28,963 nt of DNA from a virus. The notes under the pieces were generated by a model. It had not been told where the DNA came from and did not search any database. It saw only the letters and a program-made list of their open reading frames with translations. Of the stretch, positions 9,010-15,357 are shown piece by piece; the stretch's first letter is position 1; each line of letters opens with the position of its first letter. Made by a program: the position numbers and the translations under genes. The DNA is taken from IMG/VR virus record IMGVR_UViG_3300046000_004265, positions 1 to 28,963 of that record, one strand, 5' to 3'.

Positions 9010-9411
9010 ATGGCAATTTTAGGAACAGATGTGGTTTTATATTATATATATGATGGTAGTGTTTTAATACCATTTGCTGCGGCTAAAAACTGCTCATTTG
9101 ATACTTCCAATGATATAGTGCAAACTTCATCTAGTAGCAATGGGTGGTTTGCTAACTCTGCTATAGATACCTCTTCGTGGACAGTTAAGTGTGACGGATT
9201 AATTGTTAATGGTGATTTTGAACCTAAGTTAATGTTTGATGCTCAATTAGCCAGGACTCCTATATTTATAAGACTTACTATAGCTACTTCACCATCATAC
9301 TATATTGCAGGAACAACTAATATTGTTTCAATCAACAATACTGGTCAAGTAGAAAGCACTGCAACTTACTCAATATCTTTGCAAGGAACTGGAAGATACA
9401 CAATTACCTAA
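9010..9411 (+). CDS. Tail tube-like structural protein, paralogue 2
   Basis: This 133 aa protein is clearly related to the N-terminal part of its neighbour at 9422. Shared features are G-T-x-x-x-LYY near the start, PFAAxxNCSFDT, SWxVxCDGLI, a long LMxDAQLxR segment, and an ending S-L-x-G-x-G-[RK]-Y. It also shares the pattern C-S-x-x ... S-W-x-V-x-x-D-G-L with the major tail tube protein at 3793. It is therefore likely a tube-fold virion protein, perhaps at the tail tip or a decoration, rather than the main tube. The A-rich leader (aacaacaat) precedes the ATG. Confidence 0.7.
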   Translation: MAILGTDVVLYYIYDGSVLIPFAAAKNCSFDTSNDIVQTSSSSNGWFANSAIDTSSWTVKCDGLIVNGDFEPKLMFDAQLARTPIFIRLTIATSPSYYIAGTTNIVSINNTGQVESTATYSISLQGTGRYTIT

Positions 9412-9421
9412 AACAAACGTA

Positions 9422-10033
9422 ATGGCAACTAACGGAACAAATTTGATTTTATATTATCGTGGAACTGGAGGAGCTTATGTTCCTTTTGCTGCTTCTACTA
9501 ACTGCTCTTTTGATACTGATACAAGTCAATTAGATGTAACTTCTTACAATTCAGATTGGTTTAAAGAGTTTAAAAGTGATATTACTTCATGGAGTGTTAC
9601 TTGTGATGGATTGATAGCTATTAGCGGATTTGATTATAAAATGATGTTAGATGCTCAATTAAACAGAAGTAGAATTACATTAAGATTCCAAGTTGGAGTT
9701 TCTTCTTCTTATACTATTTTTGGAAGAGCATTTATAACCTCTTTTAATATTAGTGCACCATCAGAGGGCGTTGCCAGTTATTCTATTAGCTTAACTGGTG
9801 ATGGTAAGTATGCTTATACTGACCCAACAAGTTGTTTAAAATATGAAGTTATCGTTACATCGGCACCAGCTACTATTGAATGGGTTGCTTGTGAAACTGG
9901 TGATTTAATGTCTATGGGATTCCTTACTCCAACTACAATTACTCAATGTGCTCAAATATCTGGTGGATTGCCACAAATATTTTTTACAAGTGGAGCTGGA
10001 ACAATTACACAAGCAGGTTTCTGTGATGATTAA
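9422..10033 (+). CDS. Tail tube-like structural protein, paralogue 3, with Cys-containing C-terminal domain
   Basis: This 203 aa protein has two parts. Residues 1 to about 135 are a tube-fold copy like the 9010 product (LILYYRGTGG, PFAASTNCSFDTD, SWSVTCDGLIAISGF, YSISLTGDGKY). The last 65 residues are a separate small beta domain starting at SCLKYEVIVTS, with Trp and Cys in IEWVACETG, another Cys in TITQCAQ and a last Cys in GFCDD. Small Cys-bracketed domains of this kind are common in Bacteroidota phage and surface proteins, but I cannot name the function; receptor binding is possible. It is the last clear tail gene before the lysis-type genes. Confidence 0.7.
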   Translation: MATNGTNLILYYRGTGGAYVPFAASTNCSFDTDTSQLDVTSYNSDWFKEFKSDITSWSVTCDGLIAISGFDYKMMLDAQLNRSRITLRFQVGVSSSYTIFGRAFITSFNISAPSEGVASYSISLTGDGKYAYTDPTSCLKYEVIVTSAPATIEWVACETGDLMSMGFLTPTTITQCAQISGGLPQIFFTSGAGTITQAGFCDD

Positions 10034-10043
10034 ACTATAAACT

Positions 10044-10640
10044 ATGAGACATACTAAAGATTACTTACTAATTATTCTATCAGCATTTTTTGCTATTTGG
10101 GTATATAATGAACTAAATAGAACAGATAAACCAGTAGACTTTAGTAACACGAGTAAATACACAAAAGTTAAAGAGGTCAGAGATACCTTGTACAAGAATA
10201 CGTACAGAAATAGGTACATAAAAGGGGATTCTATTCCCTTTGTTATTATAGCTACTGATACGACCATAATTCATGATACTGTACGTATAATATCTGATTA
10301 TATGCGTACTTATGCGTATTCAGATACGATTAAGCAAGATTCCAATATCTTTGTAATAGATGACACGATAAGCCAAAATCGTATCAAGTCAAGAGGATTT
10401 AAGTCCAAGATTACCGAAAAAACCATCTATGTAAAAGAGTATTATGCTCAAAAAGCCAAACTTGGTCTTTATTACGGCATAAGAGGCGATTTTAGCCAAC
10501 AAAACGGATTAGAAGTACTAAGTCCTGGATTGATGCTAAATGCCAAAAATAAGGCTCTAATAGGTCTTAATATTAATATTAATAAAAATTATAATATTAG
10601 CTACTCTGGTAGCATATATTTTAAAATAGGAAAAAAGTAA
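10044..10640 (+). CDS. Membrane-anchored hypothetical protein, possible spanin-like
   Basis: This 198 aa protein begins MRHTKDYLLIILSAFFAIWV, a single N-terminal membrane anchor or uncleaved signal, so the rest would be periplasmic. Residues about 40-130 are charged with Thr/Asp/Ile repeats, including TTIIHDTVRI, a motif echoed in the protein at 10954 (DTIYIHDTIQV). The C-terminal 60 residues alternate in short strands (KLGLYYGIRGDF, LSPGLMLNAKN, LIGLNINI, YSGSIYFKI) like outer-membrane beta hairpins. A protein anchored inside and reaching the outer membrane, encoded near holin and endolysin candidates, would suit a unimolecular spanin-like role. That is inference; the family is not recognised. 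Confidence 0.6.
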   Translation: MRHTKDYLLIILSAFFAIWVYNELNRTDKPVDFSNTSKYTKVKEVRDTLYKNTYRNRYIKGDSIPFVIIATDTTIIHDTVRIISDYMRTYAYSDTIKQDSNIFVIDDTISQNRIKSRGFKSKITEKTIYVKEYYAQKAKLGLYYGIRGDFSQQNGLEVLSPGLMLNAKNKALIGLNININKNYNISYSGSIYFKIGKK

Positions 10641-10641
10641 T

Positions 10642-10947
10642 ATGGCTCCCAAAAAAGACGTTAACGTAAGTGCTAATCCTTTGCCGATTAGTTTCTCTCA
10701 GTTTAGTAAAGACCCTATTAAGGGCACGATGTTCTTAGTTATTATCGGTATAACTGTTTTGTACGTAGACATTAGAGGCAATTTCAACAATCAAATAACT
10801 GCTCAAGACGCAAGGATTACTAATCTTGAGTATAAAGACAGCTTAAAGACACAAGCGTTGATTGACTGTAAAACAGCCCTAAGTTCAACTACTACTAAGT
10901 TAGAAACCCTTGATGCAATGGGTGCTATTAAATCATCTGTAAAATAA
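10642..10947 (+). CDS. Small single-span membrane protein with coiled coil, lysis region
   Basis: This 101 aa protein starts one base after the preceding stop. It has a charged N-terminus, one membrane segment around residues 29-44 (TMFLVIIGITVLYVDI), then a heptad-like helical part (ITAQDARITNLEYKDSLKTQ) to the end. This topology, cytoplasmic start and extracytoplasmic coiled coil, is found in inner-membrane spanins and some holin partners. It could equally be a virion or exclusion protein. No family is recognised. Confidence 0.6.
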   Translation: MAPKKDVNVSANPLPISFSQFSKDPIKGTMFLVIIGITVLYVDIRGNFNNQITAQDARITNLEYKDSLKTQALIDCKTALSSTTTKLETLDAMGAIKSSVK

Positions 10948-10953
10948 TAGACC

Positions 10954-11331
10954 ATGAAATCACTTCTTTTAATTTTTAGTTTTCTAACAATAACAGCAAC
11001 AAGTATCAATGTAATAGGTAGTAAAGAGGATAAGATGATTACCAGTGACAAAGAGTTTAAACAGTTAATGAAGGACTTTAACAATACTTTAGATAAAAAT
11101 AAAAAGGTCCAAATTAAAGCAGATGAAACTAAAGATAAAATAATAGTAAGTACTACCAATAAGATAAATCAATTATCTACCGAGAACAAGTTACTTAAAA
11201 ACGATATTAATGAACTAAAAAGCATGATTAGTATAGTTAAAATTGATACTATTTATATTCACGATACTATTCAAGTAAAAGAAAAAAAGAACTTTTGGGG
11301 TAAGACTAAAATAGATACAACAGCAAATTAA
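10954..11331 (+). CDS. Secreted coiled-coil protein, lysis region
   Basis: This 125 aa protein has a signal peptide-like start (MKSLLLIFSFLTITATSI) without a lipobox cysteine, then a Lys/Asp/Asn-rich coiled coil (about residues 30-95) and a C-terminal segment DTIYIHDTIQVKEKKNFW. The IHDT motif is shared with the membrane-anchored protein at 10044, hinting at a common partner. It lies in a close-packed cluster with the holin candidate (one base gap downstream). It may work in envelope disruption, by inference only. Lack of a lipobox argues against a classical outer-membrane spanin lipoprotein. Confidence 0.6.
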   Translation: MKSLLLIFSFLTITATSINVIGSKEDKMITSDKEFKQLMKDFNNTLDKNKKVQIKADETKDKIIVSTTNKINQLSTENKLLKNDINELKSMISIVKIDTIYIHDTIQVKEKKNFWGKTKIDTTAN

Positions 11332-11332
11332 T

Positions 11333-11545
11333 ATGAAGCAATTTTTTACAGAAGATAACGGAAGGTTATCAATGAAACGTTTATGTGGCTTGTTATGCGT
11401 ACTATCGTTATGCGTTACTATGTACCACAATTCATTTAGTGCATTAAACACAGCTCCTGCTGAATCTTTGGTTTATGCGGTATCTGCATTAGCCTTTGGT
11501 TGCTTAGGATTAACTACCGTAGAAAAGGTATTTAAAAAAGATTAG
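11333..11545 (+). CDS. Putative holin
   Basis: This 70 aa protein has a charged N-terminus containing EDNGRLSMKRL, then two hydrophobic segments of about 17-20 residues (LCGLLCVLSLCVTMY and SLVYAVSALAFGCLGL), and a basic end (VEKVFKKD). Size, two spans and its location immediately before the endolysin fit a class II-type holin that would time and open the inner membrane. Short phage membrane proteins with an N-terminal NGRLS motif are frequent next to endolysins in Bacteroidota phages, from memory. A membrane protein with another role cannot be excluded. Confidence 0.6.
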   Translation: MKQFFTEDNGRLSMKRLCGLLCVLSLCVTMYHNSFSALNTAPAESLVYAVSALAFGCLGLTTVEKVFKKD

Positions 11546-11559
11546 TAATTTTATAAAGT

Positions 11560-12018
11560 ATGAAAGTATCAGAACACTTTGCATTAGCAGAATTTACACG
11601 TAGCGAATCAGCTAAAAGACATGGAGTATCTAACGAACCTACTCCAGAGCATTTAGAAAACCTTAAAGTTCTTTGCGAAAAGGTATTGGAACCAATAAGA
11701 GTTAAGTTTGGCCCTATCAATATTTCATCTGGATATAGGTCTAAGGCCTTGAACCACTACATAGGTGGAAGTTTAAATTCACAACATTGTGAGGCTAAAG
11801 CGGCAGATATTGATATGGATGGCATGGGTAGTGTATCAAATACAGAAATATTTAACTATATAAAAGATAGTTTAGATTTTGACCAGATGATATGGGAGTT
11901 TGGTGACAACAATAAACCAGACTGGGTTCACGTTTCTTATAATGGAGCTAAGAACAGAAAACAAATACTAAGAGCATTGAAGGTAAACGGCAAGACAGTC
12001 TATGCACCTTACAAATAA
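11560..12018 (+). CDS. Endolysin: M15-family zinc peptidase
   Basis: This 152 aa protein is a complete Peptidase_M15_3-type domain. The start (KVSEHFALAEFTRSESA) is the usual N-terminal signature. The motif ISSGYRS (residues 55-61) is followed by SQHCEAKAADID, giving the zinc ligands His76 and Asp83, and WVHVS with His124 as the third ligand. Such enzymes cut peptide stems of peptidoglycan (D-Ala or L-Ala/D-Glu bonds) and act as phage endolysins or virion-associated hydrolases. No signal peptide is seen, so export would depend on the holin encoded just upstream. There is no extra wall-binding domain. Confidence 0.88.
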   Translation: MKVSEHFALAEFTRSESAKRHGVSNEPTPEHLENLKVLCEKVLEPIRVKFGPINISSGYRSKALNHYIGGSLNSQHCEAKAADIDMDGMGSVSNTEIFNYIKDSLDFDQMIWEFGDNNKPDWVHVSYNGAKNRKQILRALKVNGKTVYAPYK

Positions 12019-12038
12019 ACTAACCAAAACCAAACATA

Positions 12039-12743
12039 ATGAGCAAAAAAAATGTCTTAATCATCGGAGACACTCATGAGCCATTCTGCCATCCACTTTA
12101 CAAAAATTTCTGCTACGAGGTAGCCAATAAGTTCCAATGTACTGAAATAGTACATATTGGAGATGAGGTTGACAATCATGCTATTAGCTATCACGAATCT
12201 AAGCCAGATGGCCATAGTGCTGGTAGAGAAGCTGATTTAGCTCAAGCAGCTATGTATAAATGGTATAAGACATTCCCAAATGTTAAAGTCTGCATAGGTA
12301 ACCACTCAGCCCTACATAAAAGAAAGGCTCAAACAAGCGGATTACCAGACCGATTCATCAAATCGTATGAACAAGCATGGGATGCACCAAAAGGCTGGAA
12401 ATGGGCCTTAGAATGGGAAATAGATAGTGTTTTATACACTCATGGCACTGGTAGTTCTGGACAGTCTGGTGCAATCAATAGAGCAAGAGATGCTCGTCAA
12501 TCAACAGTAATAGGTCATGTTCACTCCTTTGGAGGGGTTTTGTATTCTTCTAGTGACAAAGACATGATATTTGGCATGAATGTAGGCTGTGGTATCGATA
12601 TTGATGCCTACGCAATGGAATACTCAAGACCTTTCCCCAAAAGACCAACATTGGGCTGTGGAGTTGTTTTGGATAACGGAAGAGTTGCTATATTTGTTCC
12701 TATGCCATTGGGAAGTAAGATTATTAGGTTACCTAAGAAGTAA
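12039..12743 (+). CDS. Calcineurin-like metallophosphoesterase
   Basis: This 234 aa protein carries the ordered metal-binding motifs of the calcineurin-like phosphoesterase superfamily: GDTHEP (residues 10-15), GDEVDNH (41-47), GNHS (87-90), THG and GHVHS. The third motif normally reads GNH[DE]; Ser here is a variant. Substrate cannot be told from sequence; phage members include phosphatases and nucleases acting on DNA or nucleotide ends. It is placed after the endolysin at the end of the late operon, not with replication genes. The leader accaaaaccaaacataATG is a classic A-rich Bacteroidota start. Confidence 0.85.
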   Translation: MSKKNVLIIGDTHEPFCHPLYKNFCYEVANKFQCTEIVHIGDEVDNHAISYHESKPDGHSAGREADLAQAAMYKWYKTFPNVKVCIGNHSALHKRKAQTSGLPDRFIKSYEQAWDAPKGWKWALEWEIDSVLYTHGTGSSGQSGAINRARDARQSTVIGHVHSFGGVLYSSSDKDMIFGMNVGCGIDIDAYAMEYSRPFPKRPTLGCGVVLDNGRVAIFVPMPLGSKIIRLPKK

Positions 12744-12804
12744 CATTTAACAAGGGCGGTTTCAACATTTAACAATTAAGTGTGTATTACATTGATAGTC
12801 AATG
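12742..12804 (+). promoter_or_regulatory. Tandem 12-bp repeats and a small palindrome upstream of 12850
   Basis: AACATTTAACAA occurs at 12742-12753 and 12764-12775, 22 bp apart (about two helical turns). Next comes CATTGA TAG TCAATG (12790-12804), a 6-bp inverted repeat with a 3-bp centre. This is the only gap of note in the late strand and looks like an operator region for the two small genes downstream. Confidence 0.45.
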
Positions 12805-12840
12805 CGATATGCACTTTTTATTTCTAAAATAATTAAATAG

Positions 12841-12848
12841 TAAATTTG
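12841..12848 (+). promoter_or_regulatory. Candidate -7 promoter element (TAAATTTG)
   Basis: The site matches TAnnTTTG and ends one base before the ATG at 12850. No good -33 TTG is seen at the expected distance. If active, the transcript would begin at or just after that ATG, so the upstream gene might be leaderless or start later at 12889. Confidence 0.35.
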
Positions 12849-12849
12849 T

Positions 12850-12966
12850 ATGAGTACGGCAGAACAAAAGGAATTGATAGCAAAGTTGATGAAAGAAAGA
12901 GATGTGTTAGAAGCTAAGGTTAATGAACTCGCTAAGCAGATTAGGTATTTAGTTTTAAAAACATGA
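12850..12966 (+). CDS. Small coiled-coil hypothetical protein, 38 aa
   Basis: The ATG opens 38 codons starting MSTAEQKELIAKLMKERDVL and continuing EAKVNELAKQIRYLVLKT, a strongly heptad-like amphipathic helix. The composition is far from random AT-rich noise, and the next gene begins three bases after the stop. It may dimerise; nothing more can be said about function. An alternative start is the in-frame ATG at 12889. Confidence 0.6.
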   Translation: MSTAEQKELIAKLMKERDVLEAKVNELAKQIRYLVLKT

Positions 12967-12969
12967 TTT

Positions 12970-13242
12970 ATGTTAATGCACATTATACAACTTACGGAGG
13001 ATGAAGATGACAGCTATGATTTTCAAGATAGTATTGAAGAGTCAGATGCTTACATTAATATTCATCAAGTAGCAAGTATAACTGCAGATGAAGAATATCC
13101 AGACAGATGCTTTGTGTATATGGCTAATGAGGATTACTTCTACATAAACGAATCAATGGATAGTTTTATTGCTAGGTATCAAGCAATTCTTTACGGTACA
13201 GTTTTAACAAAATTTTATGATAGTTCTAATAAACAGAACTAG
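12970..13242 (+). CDS. Acidic hypothetical protein, 90 aa
   Basis: This 90 aa protein is strongly acidic in its first half (TEDEDDSYDFQDSIEESDA) with aromatic strands later (CFVYMANEDYFYINESMDSF). The start could be ATG at 12970 or 12976. It closes the + strand late unit just before an intrinsic terminator. The family is not recognised. Confidence 0.65.
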   Translation: MLMHIIQLTEDEDDSYDFQDSIEESDAYINIHQVASITADEEYPDRCFVYMANEDYFYINESMDSFIARYQAILYGTVLTKFYDSSNKQN

Positions 13243-13285
13243 AAGATGCTCTCTCATAGGTGTTTTGGTTTGGTTTTGGTAAGGG

Positions 13286-13313
13286 CCTCCAGGTAAAATC
13301 TGGGGGTTTTTTT
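13286..13313 (+). terminator. Intrinsic terminator of the late (+) operon
   Basis: The stem CCTCCAG/CTGGGGG (7 bp with one G-U) closes a 7-nt loop (GTAAAAT) and is followed by seven T. It stands 43 nt after the last + strand gene of this unit. Confidence 0.8.
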
Positions 13314-13319
13314 ATATAC

Positions 13320-13350
13320 AAAAAGACCCCACTAAGAATAGCAGGGTCTT
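13320..13350 (-). terminator. Intrinsic terminator of the early (-) operon
   Basis: Read on the - strand, AAGACCC (13350-13344) pairs with GGGTCTT (13329-13323) around a 14-nt loop and runs into TTTTT (13324-13320). With the + strand terminator 7 nt away it forms a convergent pair that insulates both operons. Confidence 0.8.
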
Positions 13351-13380
13351 ACCTTATTTATTTATCTACAAAACACAACA

Positions 13381-13563
13381 TTACTTTTTCTTATACTCTT
13401 TTACTGCAAATGTAACCATTGCAGCAATACAAAGTACATATAATCCTCTAAATGTTATATGCCATGACATTGGATTAAATTCAGCAACTAAAAATGCAAA
13501 TGGTACGTATAACATTAACATTAATGCTAAAAACCCAATCATTGCTTCAATTATATTTTTCAT
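13381..13563 (-). CDS. Small two-span membrane protein
   Basis: From ATG at 13563 this encodes 60 aa beginning MKNIIEAMIGFLALMLMLYV, with a second hydrophobic segment (GLYVLCIAAMVTFAV) and a basic end (KEYKKK). A longer frame starts at 13611 but would overlap the upstream gene, whose stop ends only one base before the chosen ATG. It is the last gene of the - strand operon. Function is unknown; superinfection exclusion or envelope change are typical guesses for such proteins, without evidence here. Confidence 0.65.
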   Translation of the reverse strand: MKNIIEAMIGFLALMLMLYVPFAFLVAEFNPMSWHITFRGLYVLCIAAMVTFAVKEYKKK

Positions 13564-13564
13564 A

Positions 13565-13810
13565 TTAGAATGGTAGTTTTTCTTTGTTAGCTTCTGGTTT
13601 CCATGGGTCAATTTCTACATAGAAATCTGATTCACCAGGATTGTGTGATTTCTTCATCTTAACTAAGATGTTTGCCCAACCTTTGTTTTCGGCAGCAAAG
13701 TCATTTAGTTTTTGTAGGTCTTGTGGGCCTAATGAGATTTTTCTTAAACTACCGAAAGCTGTTGTAAGCGTAAAGCATCTCCCTAGGTAGAGTTCTTTTG
13801 ATTTAGACAT
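13565..13810 (-). CDS. Conserved-looking hypothetical protein, 81 aa
   Basis: This 81 aa protein begins MSKSKELYLGRCFTLTTAFG and ends with a Trp/Pro motif (FYVEIDPWKPE). It has alternating strand and helix character (KISLGPQDLQKLNDFAAENK then WANILVKMKK). No family is recognised. It lies in a tight operon of replication and small genes, with an accaaataaaATG leader. Confidence 0.65.
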   Translation of the reverse strand: MSKSKELYLGRCFTLTTAFGSLRKISLGPQDLQKLNDFAAENKGWANILVKMKKSHNPGESDFYVEIDPWKPEANKEKLPF

Positions 13811-13827
13811 TTTATTTGGTTTTATTG

Positions 13828-14046
13828 TTATAAACTATTTTTTCTTTTTTCTATGATTTGCTTGAGTTTCTGTACGTACAAACTTGCATCCATCAGTTCA
13901 TCTTGCAAGTGATTAAGCCATTGTAACTCAGTTAAATCTTCTCTGTCAAGTGTCGTGTTATACTTTTGTAATCCAGTATGAGCCCTATCCTTGTACTTGT
14001 TAACTACATCGTTAACGACACTATCAAAGTGTTCGTTATTCTGCAT
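13828..14046 (-). CDS. Small MazG-like phage protein (putative)
   Basis: This 72 aa helical protein has the pattern R-A-H-T-G-L-Q-K-Y-N-T-T-L-D-R-E-D-L followed by WLNHLQDELMDASLYVQKL. That arrangement, GxxKYxTTLxRxDL then W-L-x-H-x-x-[DE]-E-x-x-D, is common in short phage proteins annotated as MazG-like nucleotide pyrophosphohydrolases. The acidic cluster DELMD could be part of a metal site, but the full EExxE...ExxD set is not present, so activity is uncertain. It overlaps the upstream gene (14036-14221) by 11 bases. Confidence 0.6.
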   Translation of the reverse strand: MQNNEHFDSVVNDVVNKYKDRAHTGLQKYNTTLDREDLTELQWLNHLQDELMDASLYVQKLKQIIEKRKNSL

Positions 14047-14221
14047 CTTTTTTATATTTTTTTACTTGAGCTTTAAGTGCTTCTCTCCACTTTAAGTCTA
14101 CAGAACCATCATCCAAGATGTCTTGAATAAGCTGTATTGTCTCGTTAGATACAAACTCTTTAGCCTTTTTAGTAGCCTTAGGAGCCTTCTCTGCTTTGTT
14201 TTCTAATTCTAATTCTTCCAT
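14036..14221 (-). CDS. Small charged hypothetical protein, 61 aa
   Basis: This 61 aa protein has a Lys/Glu/Ala-rich, probably disordered N-terminus (MEELELENKAEKAPKATKKA) and a helical half (NETIQLIQDILDDGSVDLKW then REALKAQVKKYKK). It overlaps the next gene in the operon by 11 bases. A nucleic acid or protein adaptor role is possible but not shown. Confidence 0.6.
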   Translation of the reverse strand: MEELELENKAEKAPKATKKAKEFVSNETIQLIQDILDDGSVDLKWREALKAQVKKYKKDAE

Positions 14222-14232
14222 AATTTTAATTT

Positions 14233-14358
14233 TTATCTGCCTTGGCCTCTATATTGTTTAGGCTTTGAGCTGTGTTTGTTATAAGATTTTTTAGCATTAC
14301 CTCTTTTGCGGCTGCCGAAGTTCACTTTCTGCGAACTCCCAGTCTTTACTTTCGCCAT
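14233..14358 (-). CDS. Very basic 41-aa protein overlapping the VRR-NUC gene out of frame
   Basis: An ATG at 14358 opens 41 codons: MAKVKTGSSQKVNFGSRKRG then NAKKSYNKHSSKPKQYRGQ and GR. Its first 62 nt lie inside the 3' end of the VRR-NUC gene in another frame; the rest fills what would otherwise be a gap up to the next gene. About a third of the residues are Lys or Arg, with Ser, Gly and Asn and no hydrophobic core, like small nucleic acid-binding tails. The composition is not what random AT-rich DNA would give, and the in-frame alternative here (a 23-codon frame from the TAATG at the nuclease stop) is less convincing. I would expect homologues in related phages, but could not check. Confidence 0.65.
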   Translation of the reverse strand: MAKVKTGSSQKVNFGSRKRGNAKKSYNKHSSKPKQYRGQGR

Positions 14359-14674
14359 CTTGATTAAATATTTTTACTATAATTTGTTCATCTCTTAACT
14401 GTTGGCATAACATTGCTGTACCTCCGCACATAGCTAGATTGATTAAGAAAGACATCTGTTCTGGTGATGCCTTATCACCGATAGCCTTAATCTCACAAGC
14501 CATAAAGTGACCATACTTCTTACTGTAACCAATGATGTCTGGTACGCCTTTCTTACCTATAAATGCTCTACCTTTTACAGCTAGATTATTATTACGCCAT
14601 ACCTCATTTCCTTTCTCACGTAAATAATCTAACATCATTTTTGTTAAGTCAGAAGCCGTTTTGTATGTTGCCAT
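14297..14674 (-). CDS. VRR-NUC domain nuclease
   Basis: This 125 aa protein has the PD-(D/E)xK layout of VRR-NUC nucleases. After a helical start (ASDLTKMMLDYLREKG) comes GRAFIGKKGVPDIIGY with the catalytic Asp46, then FMACEIKAIGDKASPEQ with Glu61 and Lys63, and a helix (MSFLINLAMCGG). Stand-alone phage VRR-NUC proteins are thought to act as structure-specific nucleases, for example on branched DNA during recombination or before packaging. Its C-terminus overlaps the small basic gene at 14233 in another frame. Neighbouring replication genes support a DNA-processing role. Confidence 0.85.
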   Translation of the reverse strand: MATYKTASDLTKMMLDYLREKGNEVWRNNNLAVKGRAFIGKKGVPDIIGYSKKYGHFMACEIKAIGDKASPEQMSFLINLAMCGGTAMLCQQLRDEQIIVKIFNQDGESKDWEFAESELRQPQKR

Positions 14675-14704
14675 AAATCAAAATTACAATATATTTATTA
14701 TATA

Positions 14705-15073
14705 TTAAGCCCATCTAATCATTTCTTCTACTGGAACCTGCACATATTTAACGTTATTTTCAACCTTTGTATTGTTTACTCTAAAGTATCTACGAGCCTT
14801 TTTACGTAGCATTTCAGCCCTCATAAAATAGATTCTGTCTCTAAGGTCAAAGTTGATAGCAAAGAACTCAATTCTTTTATCTGCTATGCCAGATGGTTCA
14901 TTATCACGCTCATACTCTAACCACATAAACCCATCTAATAGTGCTGTTGGCATCTGAATTACTAGAGTTTTAGTGTTTTTAGCAAATAGTTTTATAGCTT
15001 GGTAAGTACCATCTTGGTTACGAGCTTGTTCTATCTCGAACTTACGTCTATTCCTATCGCCTCTTTTATACAC
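14705..15073 (-). CDS. Hypothetical protein, 122 aa, basic
   Basis: This 122 aa protein begins MYKRGDRNRRKFEIEQARNQ, has an Ile/Leu-rich strand region (IKLFAKNTKTLVIQMP), a segment EFFAINFDLRDRIYFMRAEM and a Lys/Arg patch (RKKARRYFRVNN). It could bind nucleic acid. No family is recognised. It ends just before the VRR-NUC gene. Confidence 0.6.
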   Translation of the reverse strand: MYKRGDRNRRKFEIEQARNQDGTYQAIKLFAKNTKTLVIQMPTALLDGFMWLEYERDNEPSGIADKRIEFFAINFDLRDRIYFMRAEMLRKKARRYFRVNNTKVENNVKYVQVPVEEMIRWA

Positions 15074-15075
15074 AA

Positions 15076-15354
15076 CTATTTGTTTGGGTTATATAATCCA
15101 TCATCTTCATCTGCTTTCATTATGTCTATAATGTGCTGCTTTTGATTATAATATTCATTATAATAATCTTCAGCTTGTCTTGGTGCAGAGTTGTCGTCTC
15201 TTAAATAATCATAAGCATCACTCCATCCCTCAAAATGAGCTTCTATTATCTGTTCTTTTTCTAATTCTTTAGCTTGTTTAAATAGTTCTTGAGTATGATT
15301 TGCTCTAAACTCATAAGGCATTTGTTCAATTAGCCAATCAAGTGCTGTTTTCAT
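15076..15354 (-). CDS. Hypothetical protein, 92 aa, acidic
   Basis: This 92 aa helical, acidic protein begins MKTALDWLIEQM and has a central EQIIEAHFEGWSDAYDYLRD with a Tyr-rich end (EDYYNEYYNQKQHIID). Small proteins with the pattern TALxWLxxQ ... KxxExxQIxxA are common in Bacteroidota phages, as far as I recall, and lack a known function. It is two bases from its downstream neighbour and three from the helicase. Confidence 0.65.
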   Translation of the reverse strand: MKTALDWLIEQMPYEFRANHTQELFKQAKELEKEQIIEAHFEGWSDAYDYLRDDNSAPRQAEDYYNEYYNQKQHIIDIMKADEDDGLYNPNK

Positions 15355-15357
15355 ATT

